Counted from the stretch's first letter, positions 17,398-26,439 are shown. The stretch is DNA of 64,000 nt from Oceanobacillus damuensis (GCF_001618145.1 NZ_LQNF01000010.1:97457-161456); one strand, 5' to 3'. Translations and numbers: made by a program. The notes: generated from the letters alone by a model not told the origin.

Positions 17398-17426
17398 TTG
17401 TAATTTTTTTCATGGTAGAGTATCAT
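17398..17426 (+). promoter_or_regulatory. Candidate sigma-A promoter of ccpA
   Basis: TTGTAA (17398-17403), a 17-base spacer and TATCAT (17421-17426), 44 bases before ccpA. Confidence 0.5.
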
Positions 17427-17469
17427 ATAGAAAAGAATCGATTTGTATTTTATTGGGAGGTAAATTTAG

Positions 17470-18471
17470 ATGAACATTACGATCTATGATGTAGCGAGAG
17501 AGGCAAATGTCTCCATGGCTACCGTATCGCGTGTTGTCAATGGTAATCCGAACGTTAAACCGACAACACGAAAAAAAGTATTGGCAACAATCGAGAGATT
17601 AGGCTATCGTCCAAATGCAGTGGCAAGAGGATTGGCCAGTAAAAAAACAACTACTGTCGGAGCGATTATCCCTGATATTTCCAATATCTTTTTCTCTGAA
17701 CTTGCACGTGGAATTGAGGATATTGCAACGATGTATAAATACAATATCATTCTAAGCAGTTCCGATCAGAATAAAGACAAGGAGCTCCAGTTGATAAACA
17801 CCATGCTGGAAAAGCAGGTTGACGGGATATTGTTTATGGGTGGAAATATTTCCGAAGATCATATCCATCAGTTCAAAACTTCTTCTGTTCCGGTTGTACT
17901 TGCTTCAACATATGACCCAACCGATACGATTCCCTCTGTCAATATTGATTATGAGCTTGCGGCTTACGAAGCAACAAAGCATTTAATTGATAATGGCCAT
18001 AAACAGCCTGCTTTAATAGCAAGCAAGACAGAATCAAGTGTGAATGCACTTAAATACAATGGGTATATGCGTGCTTTGAAGGAATCAGGCATCGAAATCA
18101 ATGAAGATTTACTCATCAAAGGGGAGTACGCTTATCAAACAGGACTCTCTGCCGTTGAAAAATTGCTTGAACTTGATGAGAAGCCTACAGCTGTATTTGT
18201 CACCTATGATGAGATTGCTCTAGGCGTTATTCATGGGGCGCAGGATCGTGGATATAGCATCCCGGAGGATCTGGAGGTATTCGGCTTTGATAATATCAGA
18301 CTGGCTACTATGGTAAGACCGAGACTCACTACGATTGTACAGCCAACATATGATATAGGTGCCGTTGCAATGCGCCTTCTGACAAAATATATGAATAAAG
18401 AGCAGGTAGAAGAAAAAAATGTCGTATTACCACATCGGATTGAGTTCAGGGACTCAACAATAAATAAATAA
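17470..18471 (+). CDS. ccpA: Catabolite control protein A
   Basis: A 333-residue LacI/GalR-family regulator. The N-terminal helix-turn-helix and hinge ([23 protein letters not shown], with [12 protein letters not shown] at the hinge) match CcpA closely, and the periplasmic-binding-protein-like core runs from about residue 60 to the end. CcpA with HPr-Ser46-P or Crh-P binds cre sites to repress or activate carbon metabolism genes. Targets plausible within this window are acuABC, which has a cre-like box, and possibly ackA. The ATG follows GGGAGG. An inverted repeat at 18501-18556 separates it from motP, with which B. subtilis ccpA is partly co-transcribed. Confidence 0.96.
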   Translation: MNITIYDVAREANVSMATVSRVVNGNPNVKPTTRKKVLATIERLGYRPNAVARGLASKKTTTVGAIIPDISNIFFSELARGIEDIATMYKYNIILSSSDQNKDKELQLINTMLEKQVDGILFMGGNISEDHIHQFKTSSVPVVLASTYDPTDTIPSVNIDYELAAYEATKHLIDNGHKQPALIASKTESSVNALKYNGYMRALKESGIEINEDLLIKGEYAYQTGLSAVEKLLELDEKPTAVFVTYDEIALGVIHGAQDRGYSIPEDLEVFGFDNIRLATMVRPRLTTIVQPTYDIGAVAMRLLTKYMNKEQVEEKNVVLPHRIEFRDSTINK

Positions 18472-18500
18472 TGCCGATATTAATAGTAAATCAAATAAGT

Positions 18501-18556
18501 GTTCAAAAAGTTACCGTTTGGCTGGACTCGTCTTCACCACTGGTAGCATTTTGAAC
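18501..18556 (+). terminator. Long hairpin between ccpA and motP
   Basis: GTTCAAAA (18501-18508) pairs with TTTTGAAC (18549-18556), and inner TACC pairs with GGTA. The loop is long and there is no T tract, so it may be an attenuator or processing site more than a full terminator. Confidence 0.45.
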
Positions 18557-18591
18557 GCTTCTTGTTTATAAAGCATTAGGGAGATAATAAT

Positions 18592-19416
18592 ATGAGAAAA
18601 CGTGATCTGTTGACTCCAATCGGTATTACATTAGGTTTCATTATGATTATGCTGGCAATTTTGACAAACAGTGGCACAGACGGTGTCGCTTCATTCGCCG
18701 ATATTCCTGCTATATTTATTGTCATTGGTGGTTTAATCGCTTCTATGCTCATCACCTTTAAAATGGAACAAATCAAATTGACCGGTGCCATTGTTAACGA
18801 AGCCTTTCATAAAAATGATATGCAGCTTCCTGAGCTGATCAGTCTGTTTATTCGCTTATCCGAGCGGGCAAGACGCGAAGGCATCCTGGCTCTTGAAAAT
18901 GAACTCGAAGAAGTGGAGGATCCATTTATCAAAAAAGGTATCCTGCTTGCTGTGGATGGAATCGAACCAGAAGTGATTACGGATATAATGAACGCTGAAA
19001 TTACCGCAATGGAGGAAAGACACTATAAAGGCAGATTATTAATAGAAAAGGCAGCAGAATATGCCCCTGCCTGGGGAATGATTGGAACATTAATTGGACT
19101 TGTTCTGATGCTGAATACGCTGTCAGATCCTGGCACACTGGGTCCAAGTATGGCTGTGGCGCTTCTGACAACACTTTATGGAACAGTGCTTGCGAATTTA
19201 GTATTTACTCCAATGGCTGCGAAGCTTGGAGCCAAAACGGAGGAAGAGGTTTTTACGAAGCAGATCATCATTGAAGGCATTATCGGTGTCCAATCAGGTC
19301 AAAATCCACGAATTCTCGAGGAAAAGTTGAGCGCATTCCTGCCGAGAGATTATAAGAAGCAGAAACAGGCCGAAGACGCAGCAGCTTACGTGGGGGAGAG
19401 CGTAAATGAAGCGTAA
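18592..19416 (+). CDS. motP: Sodium-type flagellar stator protein MotP
   Basis: A 274-residue MotA/ExbB-family membrane protein with four transmembrane segments (about residues 7-24, 32-50, 150-172 and 182-204). The conserved cytoplasmic loop holds charged residues for rotor contact (LSERARREGILALENELEEVEDPF). With MotS it forms the stator that couples sodium flow to flagellar rotation; MotPS is the Na+ counterpart of H+-driven MotAB in Bacillus. It overlaps motS by 11 bases, which implies coupled translation. It lies directly downstream of ccpA, as in B. subtilis (formerly ytxD/ytxE). Ion choice is inferred from locus and family. Confidence 0.93.
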   Translation: MRKRDLLTPIGITLGFIMIMLAILTNSGTDGVASFADIPAIFIVIGGLIASMLITFKMEQIKLTGAIVNEAFHKNDMQLPELISLFIRLSERARREGILALENELEEVEDPFIKKGILLAVDGIEPEVITDIMNAEITAMEERHYKGRLLIEKAAEYAPAWGMIGTLIGLVLMLNTLSDPGTLGPSMAVALLTTLYGTVLANLVFTPMAAKLGAKTEEEVFTKQIIIEGIIGVQSGQNPRILEEKLSAFLPRDYKKQKQAEDAAAYVGESVNEA

Positions 19417-20203
19417 AGAAATAAAACGAACCAAAAGTGGCAGTGCGCCGAAATGGATGGTTACTTATTCAGACATGGTGACACTTGTACTTGTTTTTTT
19501 TATATTGCTGTTCTCGGTATCACAGATTGACGAGGTTAAATTTGATGCCATTTCGGAATCATTTCAAAATCGCATGATATTTGATTTTTCCCCATCACCG
19601 ATTCCAATGGAGAACCCGACAGAAAGTACGGATCATATGGAGAGCGGGGAAATGACGAATGAATTTGATACTCCAACGCAAATGGATGATGTGACAGACA
19701 GAGATGCCATGGAAGAGGAAGAAGATTCATTGACCGATTTAGTAAATAATGTAGAGAATTATTTGGATGAATATGAGCTTAACAATGTAATTTCTGCAAA
19801 CCGCAATGAGCGCGGAGTCGTCCTCGTTCTCCAGGAAAGTATTCTTTTTGATTCAGGTGAGGCATATATTCTGGAAGAAGGACAGCCGTTCCTTGACAGA
19901 ATCGGCACATTGCTGCGGGATATTCCAAATGATGTGAAGGTGGAAGGTCATACGGATTCCCGTCCGATTTCTAATTATCGTTATCCTTCTAATTGGGAGT
20001 TGTCAGGTGCGAGAGCCAGCAGTGTCGTTCGATATCTCATCAATGAAAACAATCTTAATATAGAACGTTTTTCTACAGTTGGCTATGCCGATACACAACC
20101 ACTTGTGCCGAATACATCGGAGGAAAATTGGAGTCAAAATCGCCGCGTGGAAATAGTAATCCTTGAAACTGCCATGGAGGAAGGAGCTGAAAATGAAAAT
20201 TAA
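19406..20203 (+). CDS. motS: Sodium-type flagellar stator protein MotS
   Basis: A 265-residue MotB-family protein. A short basic cytoplasmic tail precedes one transmembrane helix (TYSDMVTLVLVFFILLFSVS), in which D23 is the essential ion-binding aspartate. A plug/linker rich in Asp and Glu follows (about 60-110). The C-terminal OmpA-like peptidoglycan-binding domain has VEGHTDSRPIS and NWELSGARASSVVRYL. The acidic linker is unusually Asp/Glu-rich, in line with other acidic surface parts in this window. The stop codon lies in the loop of a terminator hairpin (20182-20216). Confidence 0.93.
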   Translation: MKRKEIKRTKSGSAPKWMVTYSDMVTLVLVFFILLFSVSQIDEVKFDAISESFQNRMIFDFSPSPIPMENPTESTDHMESGEMTNEFDTPTQMDDVTDRDAMEEEEDSLTDLVNNVENYLDEYELNNVISANRNERGVVLVLQESILFDSGEAYILEEGQPFLDRIGTLLRDIPNDVKVEGHTDSRPISNYRYPSNWELSGARASSVVRYLINENNLNIERFSTVGYADTQPLVPNTSEENWSQNRRVEIVILETAMEEGAENEN

Positions 20204-20216
20204 TCAGCTCCTTTTT
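20182..20216 (+). terminator. Terminator overlapping the motS stop codon
   Basis: AGGAGCTGA (20182-20190) pairs with TCAGCTCCT (20204-20212), followed by TTTT. The 5' arm is inside the coding sequence. Confidence 0.75.
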
Positions 20217-20225
20217 CGGAAAATA

Positions 20226-20391
20226 AGAAAGTATAAATTTTGCAGCAATTAACTATTATACATAAACAGCCACGTCTAGCTCCGGTTCCTAGAAACTCCC
20301 GTCATAAGCAATGGACATTCCAAGCGCGAAAACCATGCGCTTTCCAGTCCCTTGCTAGCGTTGAGTTTCTGAACAGTCACCTTCGTTTTTG
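20226..20391. repeat. Dispersed ~165 bp intergenic repeat, copy 1
   Basis: This intergenic segment recurs at 63235-63399. Within 20283-20385 and 63291-63393 the two copies differ at only 2 of 103 positions by my reading. The element contains short inverted repeats (GAAACTC at 20292-20298 with GAGTTTC at 20363-20369; GCGC pairs inside), so it can fold. It has no open reading frame. It fills the space between motS and acuC. Confidence 0.85.
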
Positions 20392-20431
20392 TTCCATGTA
20401 ACAGACAATAAGACACCCACAAAGTGAAGTT

Positions 20432-21589
20432 TCATTTTATCGTTTTTGTATATTTTAATAGATTCTGCAGCAGTTGATCGTTTTTCTCGGTAATTTCTGC
20501 TTTTCTTGGAATATTTACGTATGCTTCTGCTGTATCATGCCAGAAATTTGGCAGATTGACAGGTGATTCTGTTTGCCATTTCACCAGCCATTCGTTGGGA
20601 AGAGCTCCTTTTGCCGGTGTATTAGTCTTCATTATATTCCAAATTTGCCCCCATGCCCGTGGTACAACTCTCCACATGTCATAACCGCCGCCACCAGTGG
20701 CAATCCATCTGCCATCACAGTATTGGTGTGCCATTTCATGTGCAAGCTGGGGAATTCGTTCATAAATATTCATCGTCCCGCATAGATGTGACAACGGGTC
20801 GAAAGAATGTGCATCAGCACCATTTTGGGTAATGATTATTTCTGGCTTGAAGAAATCAGCAATCTCTTTGAGTGCGGTTTCATAAACGTTTAGAAATGAT
20901 TCGTCCTGTGTAAATGCATCGATAGGCAGGTTAAAAGCATAACCATGACCTTCTTTGATGCCTCGTTCATTTACATTACCTGTACCAGGGAAGAGGTACC
21001 GCCCCGTTTCATGAATGGAAAATGTGCATACATGTGGATCATCATAAAATGCCCATTGAACCCCATCACCATGGTGTGCATCGGTGTCTATATATAAAAC
21101 CCTGAGATTGTATTTTTTTCGAATATATTTTATTGCTACTGCACTATCATTATAAATGCAAAATCCGGCAGCTTTTCTTTGGAAGCCATGATGCAGACCG
21201 CCACCAAGATTCAATACATGATCCCGCTTTCCGCTAAGCACTTCATCAACAGCTTTTAATGTACCACCAACAAGATAGCTGCTCGCTTCATGCATGTTTG
21301 GAAATATCGGTGTGTCCTCCGTTCCCAACCCATATTCATAGCCTTGCTCTTCACTCAATTTGCCTCTGCCTGCGCGTTTGACGGCTTCAATGTAATCATG
21401 ATCATGAAAGAGTGCAAGTTCTTCATCCGTTGCCATTCTAGGGGAAATAAGATCGTTGATGTTTAACGTATCATTACTCTCCAACAATTCCTTCGTAAGC
21501 AAAATTCTCTTTTGGTTAAAAGGATGTTCGTCATGAAAGTGATAAGTAAGGTAATCATTGGAAAAGACAAATCCTGCTCTGCACTTCAT
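20432..21589 (-). CDS. acuC: Acetoin utilization protein AcuC (histone-deacetylase family)
   Basis: A 385-residue class I HDAC-like deacetylase. Catalytic and zinc-site segments are visible: LGGGLHHGFQ, YIDTDAHHGDGVQ, QNGADAHSFDPL and GGGGYDMWRVV. In B. subtilis AcuC removes acetyl groups from acetyl-CoA synthetase (AcsA), reversing AcuA and so reactivating the enzyme. The start ATG overlaps the acuB stop codon by four bases (ATGA), so translation is coupled. It is the last gene of the acuABC operon on the minus strand. Confidence 0.95.
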   Translation of the reverse strand: MKCRAGFVFSNDYLTYHFHDEHPFNQKRILLTKELLESNDTLNINDLISPRMATDEELALFHDHDYIEAVKRAGRGKLSEEQGYEYGLGTEDTPIFPNMHEASSYLVGGTLKAVDEVLSGKRDHVLNLGGGLHHGFQRKAAGFCIYNDSAVAIKYIRKKYNLRVLYIDTDAHHGDGVQWAFYDDPHVCTFSIHETGRYLFPGTGNVNERGIKEGHGYAFNLPIDAFTQDESFLNVYETALKEIADFFKPEIIITQNGADAHSFDPLSHLCGTMNIYERIPQLAHEMAHQYCDGRWIATGGGGYDMWRVVPRAWGQIWNIMKTNTPAKGALPNEWLVKWQTESPVNLPNFWHDTAEAYVNIPRKAEITEKNDQLLQNLLKYTKTIK

Positions 21590-22236
21590 CGTCTCGGCTC
21601 CACAATATTATTTGGCCATAATAATTGGTAGCCGGCTTCACGCAGATCCTGGATAACAGGTGTCGGGTTGAGCGTTTGTATCCGAAAGACAAGGATCTTA
21701 TAATTCGAATCATTTTTATAAGGGTAAATCAGAACAGATACAATATTTGTTTTGCGCTTCCCGAAAATTGCCGCCACTTCAGGAAGAATACCTGGTCTGT
21801 GTGGTACTTTCACTTCAATTAAAGAACTCTGCACATGGGTTCCTGTCAGTTGAATTAACGTATAAAGCATATCTTTTTCTGTGACAATGCCAACAAGCTG
21901 ATTGCTGCTGACGACGGGCAGGCAGGCTATTTCCTTATCATAAAAAATAGCGGCAACTTCTTCAACAAAATCCATCGGGTGGATTGTGATGACAGGAGTG
22001 CTCATGATTGTATGAATTTCATTTTCCAGTTCACTGCTGCTTGCATCCTTTAGAAAGATAGAGGGACTTGCATCTCTTACATCGCGGTCAGAAACAATGC
22101 CAATGACATGATTTTCCTGATCTACTATAGGCAGGTGCCTTAATCTGTTTTCCTGGAGAAGTATCAGGGCATCCGCTATGCTTGCAGTGGGTGGCAGGGT
22201 AGTAACTTCGGTTTTCATAATATCTTCGACAAGCAT
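21586..22236 (-). CDS. acuB: AcuB, CBS-pair and ACT-domain protein
   Basis: A 216-residue protein with two CBS motifs in the first ~130 residues (VEDIMKTEVTTLPPTASIADAL and IMSTPVITIHPMDFVEEVAAI). An ACT-like domain follows (about 137-210, IEVKVPHRPGILPEVAAIFGKR). CBS pairs bind adenine nucleotides and ACT domains bind amino acids, so it is probably a sensor in the acu system, but its exact role is not settled. It starts one base after the acuA stop and overlaps acuC. Confidence 0.93.
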   Translation of the reverse strand: MLVEDIMKTEVTTLPPTASIADALILLQENRLRHLPIVDQENHVIGIVSDRDVRDASPSIFLKDASSSELENEIHTIMSTPVITIHPMDFVEEVAAIFYDKEIACLPVVSSNQLVGIVTEKDMLYTLIQLTGTHVQSSLIEVKVPHRPGILPEVAAIFGKRKTNIVSVLIYPYKNDSNYKILVFRIQTLNPTPVIQDLREAGYQLLWPNNIVEPRR

Positions 22237-22237
22237 C

Positions 22238-22891
22238 TTATAATCCCTCTCTCATATTTCGATAATTATGTCTTGCCAAAAAGCGAAGTTTATCGAATTG
22301 TTTTATCGATTCTTCCGGTACGTTTTTTCCGATACGCACCATTAAGCAATTAGCAGGGTGTGAGATGATTTCAGGATCATCTGTAGGTGCCGGCAGCAGT
22401 CCACCGGCAGCCATCATTCTTTCCATGACTTTACGATAATCCCAGATACTCAGTTTTGTACCTTCTAAATCCCAATGCCAATAGTATTCGGTAGAAATGA
22501 CAATATAATTTTCCATGAAGTCATCCATCATGGAGACTTTTAATAGATTTGATGCGATTCTTGCGCCGCGATAGGCTGGACTCATTTCGACAGCCCCTAA
22601 CTCGATTAAATCTTCCATATTGAATTCTGACCATCTTTCCAAAGGGTCTGGGTGTAAATAGGTGACATAGCCAACAATCGTGTCTTCTATTCTTGCGATA
22701 AGAATTCTGCCCTCGGGAAACCTGGCAATACTTAAAAGAGCTTCAAATTGCTTGTCAGCCGGTCTGAAAGCAGTCAGTTGCTCATGAAAATGATACTTTT
22801 TCAATTCCTCTGAATCCAGTGGTCCTTCAATAACAATTGGTCCGAATTCTGTCTCATATGTTAAACGATTGTATGATTTTATATGCTCCAT
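22238..22891 (-). CDS. acuA: AcuA, GNAT protein acetyltransferase
   Basis: A 217-residue GNAT-family acetyltransferase with the acetyl-CoA-binding region VEMSPAYRGARIASNLL (Q/RxxGxxA-like). In B. subtilis AcuA acetylates an active-site lysine of AcsA and switches it off. It heads the acuABC operon, with a strong GGTGGTGAAC ribosome-binding site. A -10 box and a cre-like sequence lie just upstream (22910-22932), in line with CcpA repression. The usual divergent neighbour acsA is absent from this window; a penicillin-binding protein gene takes its place. Confidence 0.94.
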   Translation of the reverse strand: MEHIKSYNRLTYETEFGPIVIEGPLDSEELKKYHFHEQLTAFRPADKQFEALLSIARFPEGRILIARIEDTIVGYVTYLHPDPLERWSEFNMEDLIELGAVEMSPAYRGARIASNLLKVSMMDDFMENYIVISTEYYWHWDLEGTKLSIWDYRKVMERMMAAGGLLPAPTDDPEIISHPANCLMVRIGKNVPEESIKQFDKLRFLARHNYRNMREGL

Positions 22892-22909
22892 TTGTTCACC
22901 ACCTGATTT

Positions 22910-22932
22910 TTAATGCGCTTACTTTTATTATA
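22910..22932 (-). promoter_or_regulatory. acuABC -10 box with overlapping cre-like site
   Basis: On the minus strand, TATAAT (22932-22927) is followed by AGTAAGCGCATTAA (22923-22910). That sequence fits the cre consensus with about two or three mismatches and a central AGCGC core. A cre at the transcription start would let CcpA block initiation, as at B. subtilis acuA. Confidence 0.5.
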
Positions 22933-23035
22933 CAGGAAGCTGCTTATTATTTTTAGTATTTTGTGGAAATAGTTTGATTTTTAAAATACATATTATATTA
23001 ATGAAAAGGGGAGATGGAATTATAATTAAGTAGAC

Positions 23036-23065
23036 TAAAAAAATAGGAAGCCAATTGGCTTCCCA
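23036..23065 (-). terminator. Terminator of the penicillin-binding protein gene
   Basis: An 18-bp perfect palindrome (GGAAGCC-AATT-GGCTTCC, 23046-23063) followed, on the minus strand, by a T-rich tract. Confidence 0.85.
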
Positions 23066-23068
23066 TTA

Positions 23069-26047
23069 TCATTCGTTATCTTCCTCGTCATCATTGTTGC
23101 TGCTATCGTCTTCCTCATTGGATTCGTTATCATCTTCATTGCTTTCTTCTTCAGTATCGTCTTCTTGGGAGCCTTCTTCCTCCGAATTCTGTTCCTCCGT
23201 TGAAGTTGCTTCCTCATTATCCTCTTCTTCGTTGTCAGTTGTTTCATTTTCTTCCTTGGTTGATTCACCGACAATGACTTCACTGGATGCCTTGGATTCC
23301 ATTCCGAAGTAGTCAACAGCTTTTACTGTGTAGACGGCATTGCCGTTACCAATTCCGTAATCGGTAGATGTAGTACTGCCGATAAGCTTGAAATCTCCAC
23401 CAGGTGAATCGGAGCGGTAGACACGATAGCCGACAACATCTTTACTTCCAGATTTGTTCCATGTTAATTTACTTCCGTCCTTTTTTACGGAAGCAGGAGC
23501 TCCGGGAGCTTTACCATCATCCTCAATGGTACTGCTGGTATTTACCTTGCCGGAAGGGACACCAATTTTTTCCCATTTGTCCCGTTCGGTTCTTGGGTAT
23601 AGTTTGGTCAGATCATTGAGGTCATCATAACCTTTTCTTTCGAGCCATTTCGGGTTAAATGTCAGACCATCACCTTTAACAAATTCAGAAGGGGTATTCG
23701 GCCCGGCAAGTACTGATTTTCCGTCAACGATTACCTGGTTGCCGGTTATTAAACTGTCATCTTTCTCGGTCGGTGCATATTTGGAATTAAATATGTCCGT
23801 TTTGACCAATCCGGCTTGTTCACACAGTTCGGAAGGCAGCATTCCTGAAATCGCGCAATAGCTTCTTTCCACAATACCGTCCGGGCGTTCGAAGCGTTCG
23901 GTCGGTGCAATCAGATCAGGTTTGATATCTGCAGCAGCATTGATCAACTGTGCCCATAGCTTTTGGTTACGCTGGCTGTAGGATAATGGGTACTTATGAT
24001 TGATTGGGTAAGGTGTATCATAGCCAATCCATGTGCCGAATGTAACATTAGGATTCGTAGCTACAAACCATGCATCATGATAGTCATTCGATGTTCCTGT
24101 TTTTCCTGCCCAGTCAACACCACTATGCTTCAGCAGGTTTCTTGCATATCCAGCAGTTCCGTCTGTTAAAACATCGCGCATCATATCTATTGTTAAATAA
24201 TTCGTTTGTGGTGTAAATACCTCTACAGGTTCTTCATTGTGTTCATAAACAACATCGCCATCGTTTGTAGTGATTTTTTCGATCATATAGGCGTCTGCAA
24301 ATTTTCCGTTATTGCCAAAGGTGGCATATGCATTTGTATTTTCCTCGACTGTTACACCGTAAGTCATTGCACCCAGCGAAAGTGCCAGATTACTGTGATC
24401 TCCAGGCGTTAAGGTGGTAATTCCCATTTTCTCGAGATAATGTGTTGCAGGATCGTCATCTATAATTTTCAAATACGTGTCCGCAGCAGGAATATTATAG
24501 GATTTGGCCAAAGCAGTCCTTGCTGAAACGATTCCATAGTAGCCGCCACCATAGTTTTTCGGTTTCCAGTCTTTCTGGCCGGGAATGTTATAAGAGCGGT
24601 CATAGTCGGCGATTGGTGTCCCAGGCTGTACAACGCCCTTCTCCATCGCTGGAGCATAGTCCAATAACGGTTTAATGACACTGCCATTTTGTCGGACGGC
24701 CTGAGTGGCATAATTAAATGTATTGTCTTCACTGAATTCACGTCCGCCCAAAAAGCTGATAATCCTGCCGGTACTGTTCTCAATCAGCATTCCACTGGCC
24801 TGGATGATATCTGTCACTTCATACGTTTCTCCAGCTTCGTTTGTTTTTGTAAACGTCCTGCTGTTTCCGTAATCCTCGTAATTTTTAGCTACCTCCTGAA
24901 AAACATCATAGATTTCCTTATCAATTGTCGAATGAATTTCATAACCATTCATCCGCATTGCTCGATCGGCAAGAATGTCATATTCCTCACTGAGTTCAGA
25001 ATCATTTTCCAGATCTTCAGCTGTATAGCCGTCTTCCGTGAGCAGATGATCTTTTATAATAGCTTTTGCTCTTTTTTCAATTTCGGTAGTAAGATAAGGA
25101 TATTTTTCATTTGGTGATGGTTCATCTTCTTTGAAGTCAGCCACGATATCATACTCCAGTGCCTGATCTAATTGTTCCTTTGTGATATATTCCATATCAT
25201 ACATCCGGTCAAGCACTGTCTTCATGCGGTTCAGACCTGGCTGGATAGCTTCTTCTTCTTTTAACCCCCCGGTATTGACGAAAGGAGTATAGGCAGAAGG
25301 GCTTTGTGGCAATCCTGCAAGATAGGCTGCCTGTGGAAGGTTAACTTCATCTGCATCTACACTGAAAATACCTTGTGCAGCTGTTTGGATGCCGGCAATG
25401 TTTCTTCCGGAAGAATTACGGCCATAGGGAATGATGTTTAAATAGGCCTCCAGAATTTCGTCTTTTTCAAAAAACTGCTCCAGTCGCATGGCAAGCAAAA
25501 TCTCTTTAGCTTTTCTTTCAAAGGAAACTTCATTCGTCAGGATTTGATTTTTAATCAGCTGCTGGGTTAACGTACTGCCCCCGGTCTGTACAGAAGCGTT
25601 GGTAACTTCCTGAATGACCGCACGCATAATTGCTTTTGGAACGACTCCGTTATGTTCGCTGAAATATTCATCCTCTGTAGCGATCACTGCCTGCAGAAGA
25701 ATTGGGGAAACTTCCTCCAATGTAGTTTCTTCGCGATAAATATCAGATCTTACATCGCCAAAGTAGACATTATCTGCAAAGTAAAGCTTGGAAGTCTCCG
25801 AATAGTTGTATATATCCTGTGCCATCGTTTCATAGCTTCGGATAGGCTCATCCTTTACAAGGGATGCAAAGTAACCTGCACCGATTCCTCCGACAAAAAT
25901 GAAAAAGACCAGTCCAATAACAAGAAAGAATAAAATGACATTCCAGACAACATCATATGTTATTCTTGAGGACCGTTGTATTTTTCCAGTTTTCCATAAG
26001 GATTTTGCCTTATCCATATATGGTCGAAACTTTTCTTTAAAATTCAT
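23069..26047 (-). CDS. Class A penicillin-binding protein (PBP1A type) with FN3 domain and acidic tail
   Basis: A 992-residue bifunctional peptidoglycan synthase. A cytoplasmic N terminus is followed by a transmembrane helix (about 33-55). The GT51 glycosyltransferase domain comes next (catalytic EDEYFSEHNG, then TGGSTLTQQLIKN), then the transpeptidase domain with SVIK, SYN and KTGTS motifs. A fibronectin type III-like domain (about 860-920) precedes an ~65-residue tail that is almost entirely Glu, Asp, Ser, Asn and Thr. The active-site motifs are intact, so it should polymerise and crosslink the wall. The ATG follows AGGGGG. The acidic low-complexity tail is on the outer side of the membrane and suggests life in salt. 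Orthology to a specific B. subtilis PBP is not certain. Confidence 0.92.
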   Translation of the reverse strand: MNFKEKFRPYMDKAKSLWKTGKIQRSSRITYDVVWNVILFFLVIGLVFFIFVGGIGAGYFASLVKDEPIRSYETMAQDIYNYSETSKLYFADNVYFGDVRSDIYREETTLEEVSPILLQAVIATEDEYFSEHNGVVPKAIMRAVIQEVTNASVQTGGSTLTQQLIKNQILTNEVSFERKAKEILLAMRLEQFFEKDEILEAYLNIIPYGRNSSGRNIAGIQTAAQGIFSVDADEVNLPQAAYLAGLPQSPSAYTPFVNTGGLKEEEAIQPGLNRMKTVLDRMYDMEYITKEQLDQALEYDIVADFKEDEPSPNEKYPYLTTEIEKRAKAIIKDHLLTEDGYTAEDLENDSELSEEYDILADRAMRMNGYEIHSTIDKEIYDVFQEVAKNYEDYGNSRTFTKTNEAGETYEVTDIIQASGMLIENSTGRIISFLGGREFSEDNTFNYATQAVRQNGSVIKPLLDYAPAMEKGVVQPGTPIADYDRSYNIPGQKDWKPKNYGGGYYGIVSARTALAKSYNIPAADTYLKIIDDDPATHYLEKMGITTLTPGDHSNLALSLGAMTYGVTVEENTNAYATFGNNGKFADAYMIEKITTNDGDVVYEHNEEPVEVFTPQTNYLTIDMMRDVLTDGTAGYARNLLKHSGVDWAGKTGTSNDYHDAWFVATNPNVTFGTWIGYDTPYPINHKYPLSYSQRNQKLWAQLINAAADIKPDLIAPTERFERPDGIVERSYCAISGMLPSELCEQAGLVKTDIFNSKYAPTEKDDSLITGNQVIVDGKSVLAGPNTPSEFVKGDGLTFNPKWLERKGYDDLNDLTKLYPRTERDKWEKIGVPSGKVNTSSTIEDDGKAPGAPASVKKDGSKLTWNKSGSKDVVGYRVYRSDSPGGDFKLIGSTTSTDYGIGNGNAVYTVKAVDYFGMESKASSEVIVGESTKEENETTDNEEEDNEEATSTEEQNSEEEGSQEDDTEEESNEDDNESNEEDDSSNNDDEEDNE

Positions 26048-26074
26048 TTGTAAACCCCCTAAATTTCAATTATA

Positions 26075-26083
26075 ATTATAGCA
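26075..26083 (-). promoter_or_regulatory. Extended -10 promoter of the PBP gene
   Basis: On the minus strand TG-C-TATAAT (26083-26075) lies about 30 bases before the start codon. No strong -35 box is evident. Confidence 0.5.
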
Positions 26084-26123
26084 TAAGTGCATTTTATGTT
26101 GTATAATTTTTACAGCTAGAATA

Positions 26124-26152
26124 TTGCACGATCATTACAATTGTGTTATGAA
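26124..26152 (+). promoter_or_regulatory. Candidate sigma-A promoter of the tyrS T-box leader
   Basis: TTGCAC (26124-26129), a 17-base spacer and TATGAA (26147-26152), just before the T-box leader begins. Confidence 0.45.
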
Positions 26153-26164
26153 TAGATCATACAT

Positions 26165-26410
26165 ACCTTGCTTGGAAGGATCGCAGTAACTTTGCAAATC
26201 CCTATTACAGAGAGCTGGCGGAAGGTGCAAGCCAGAATAAATTTGCAGGTGAATTACAGTCTGGAGCATTTCTTTTGGAATAAATCATTTCTATTTCCAA
26301 AGGACGGTGGAGACATCGTTAACAATCCCAAGTGGCTGGATTCAGCAACAAGGGTGGTACCGCGTGTTAAACTCGTCCCTTATCTTTGATAAGCGACGGG
26401 TTTTTTTGAT
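26165..26410 (+). promoter_or_regulatory. Tyrosine T-box riboswitch upstream of tyrS
   Basis: A T-box leader. The hallmark AGGGTGGTACCGCG is at 26351-26364. It is followed by a terminator whose arms ACTCGTCCCTTATC and GATAAG-CGACGGGT lead into a T run ending about 26407. Stem I shows AGAGAGCTGGCGG with its GGTGCAAGCCAG return. The likely specifier codon is UAC (tyrosine) at 26255-26257 in GAATTACAGT. Uncharged tRNA-Tyr should stabilise the antiterminator and allow tyrS expression. Confidence 0.93.
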
Positions 26411-26439
26411 TCAAAAAAATAAAGATGGAGTGTGAACAA

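Noticed and set aside
23055..23312. Plus-strand serine-rich open frame of 85 codons
   Set aside because: It is the antisense of the low-complexity acidic tail of the PBP gene; the composition follows from the opposite strand.
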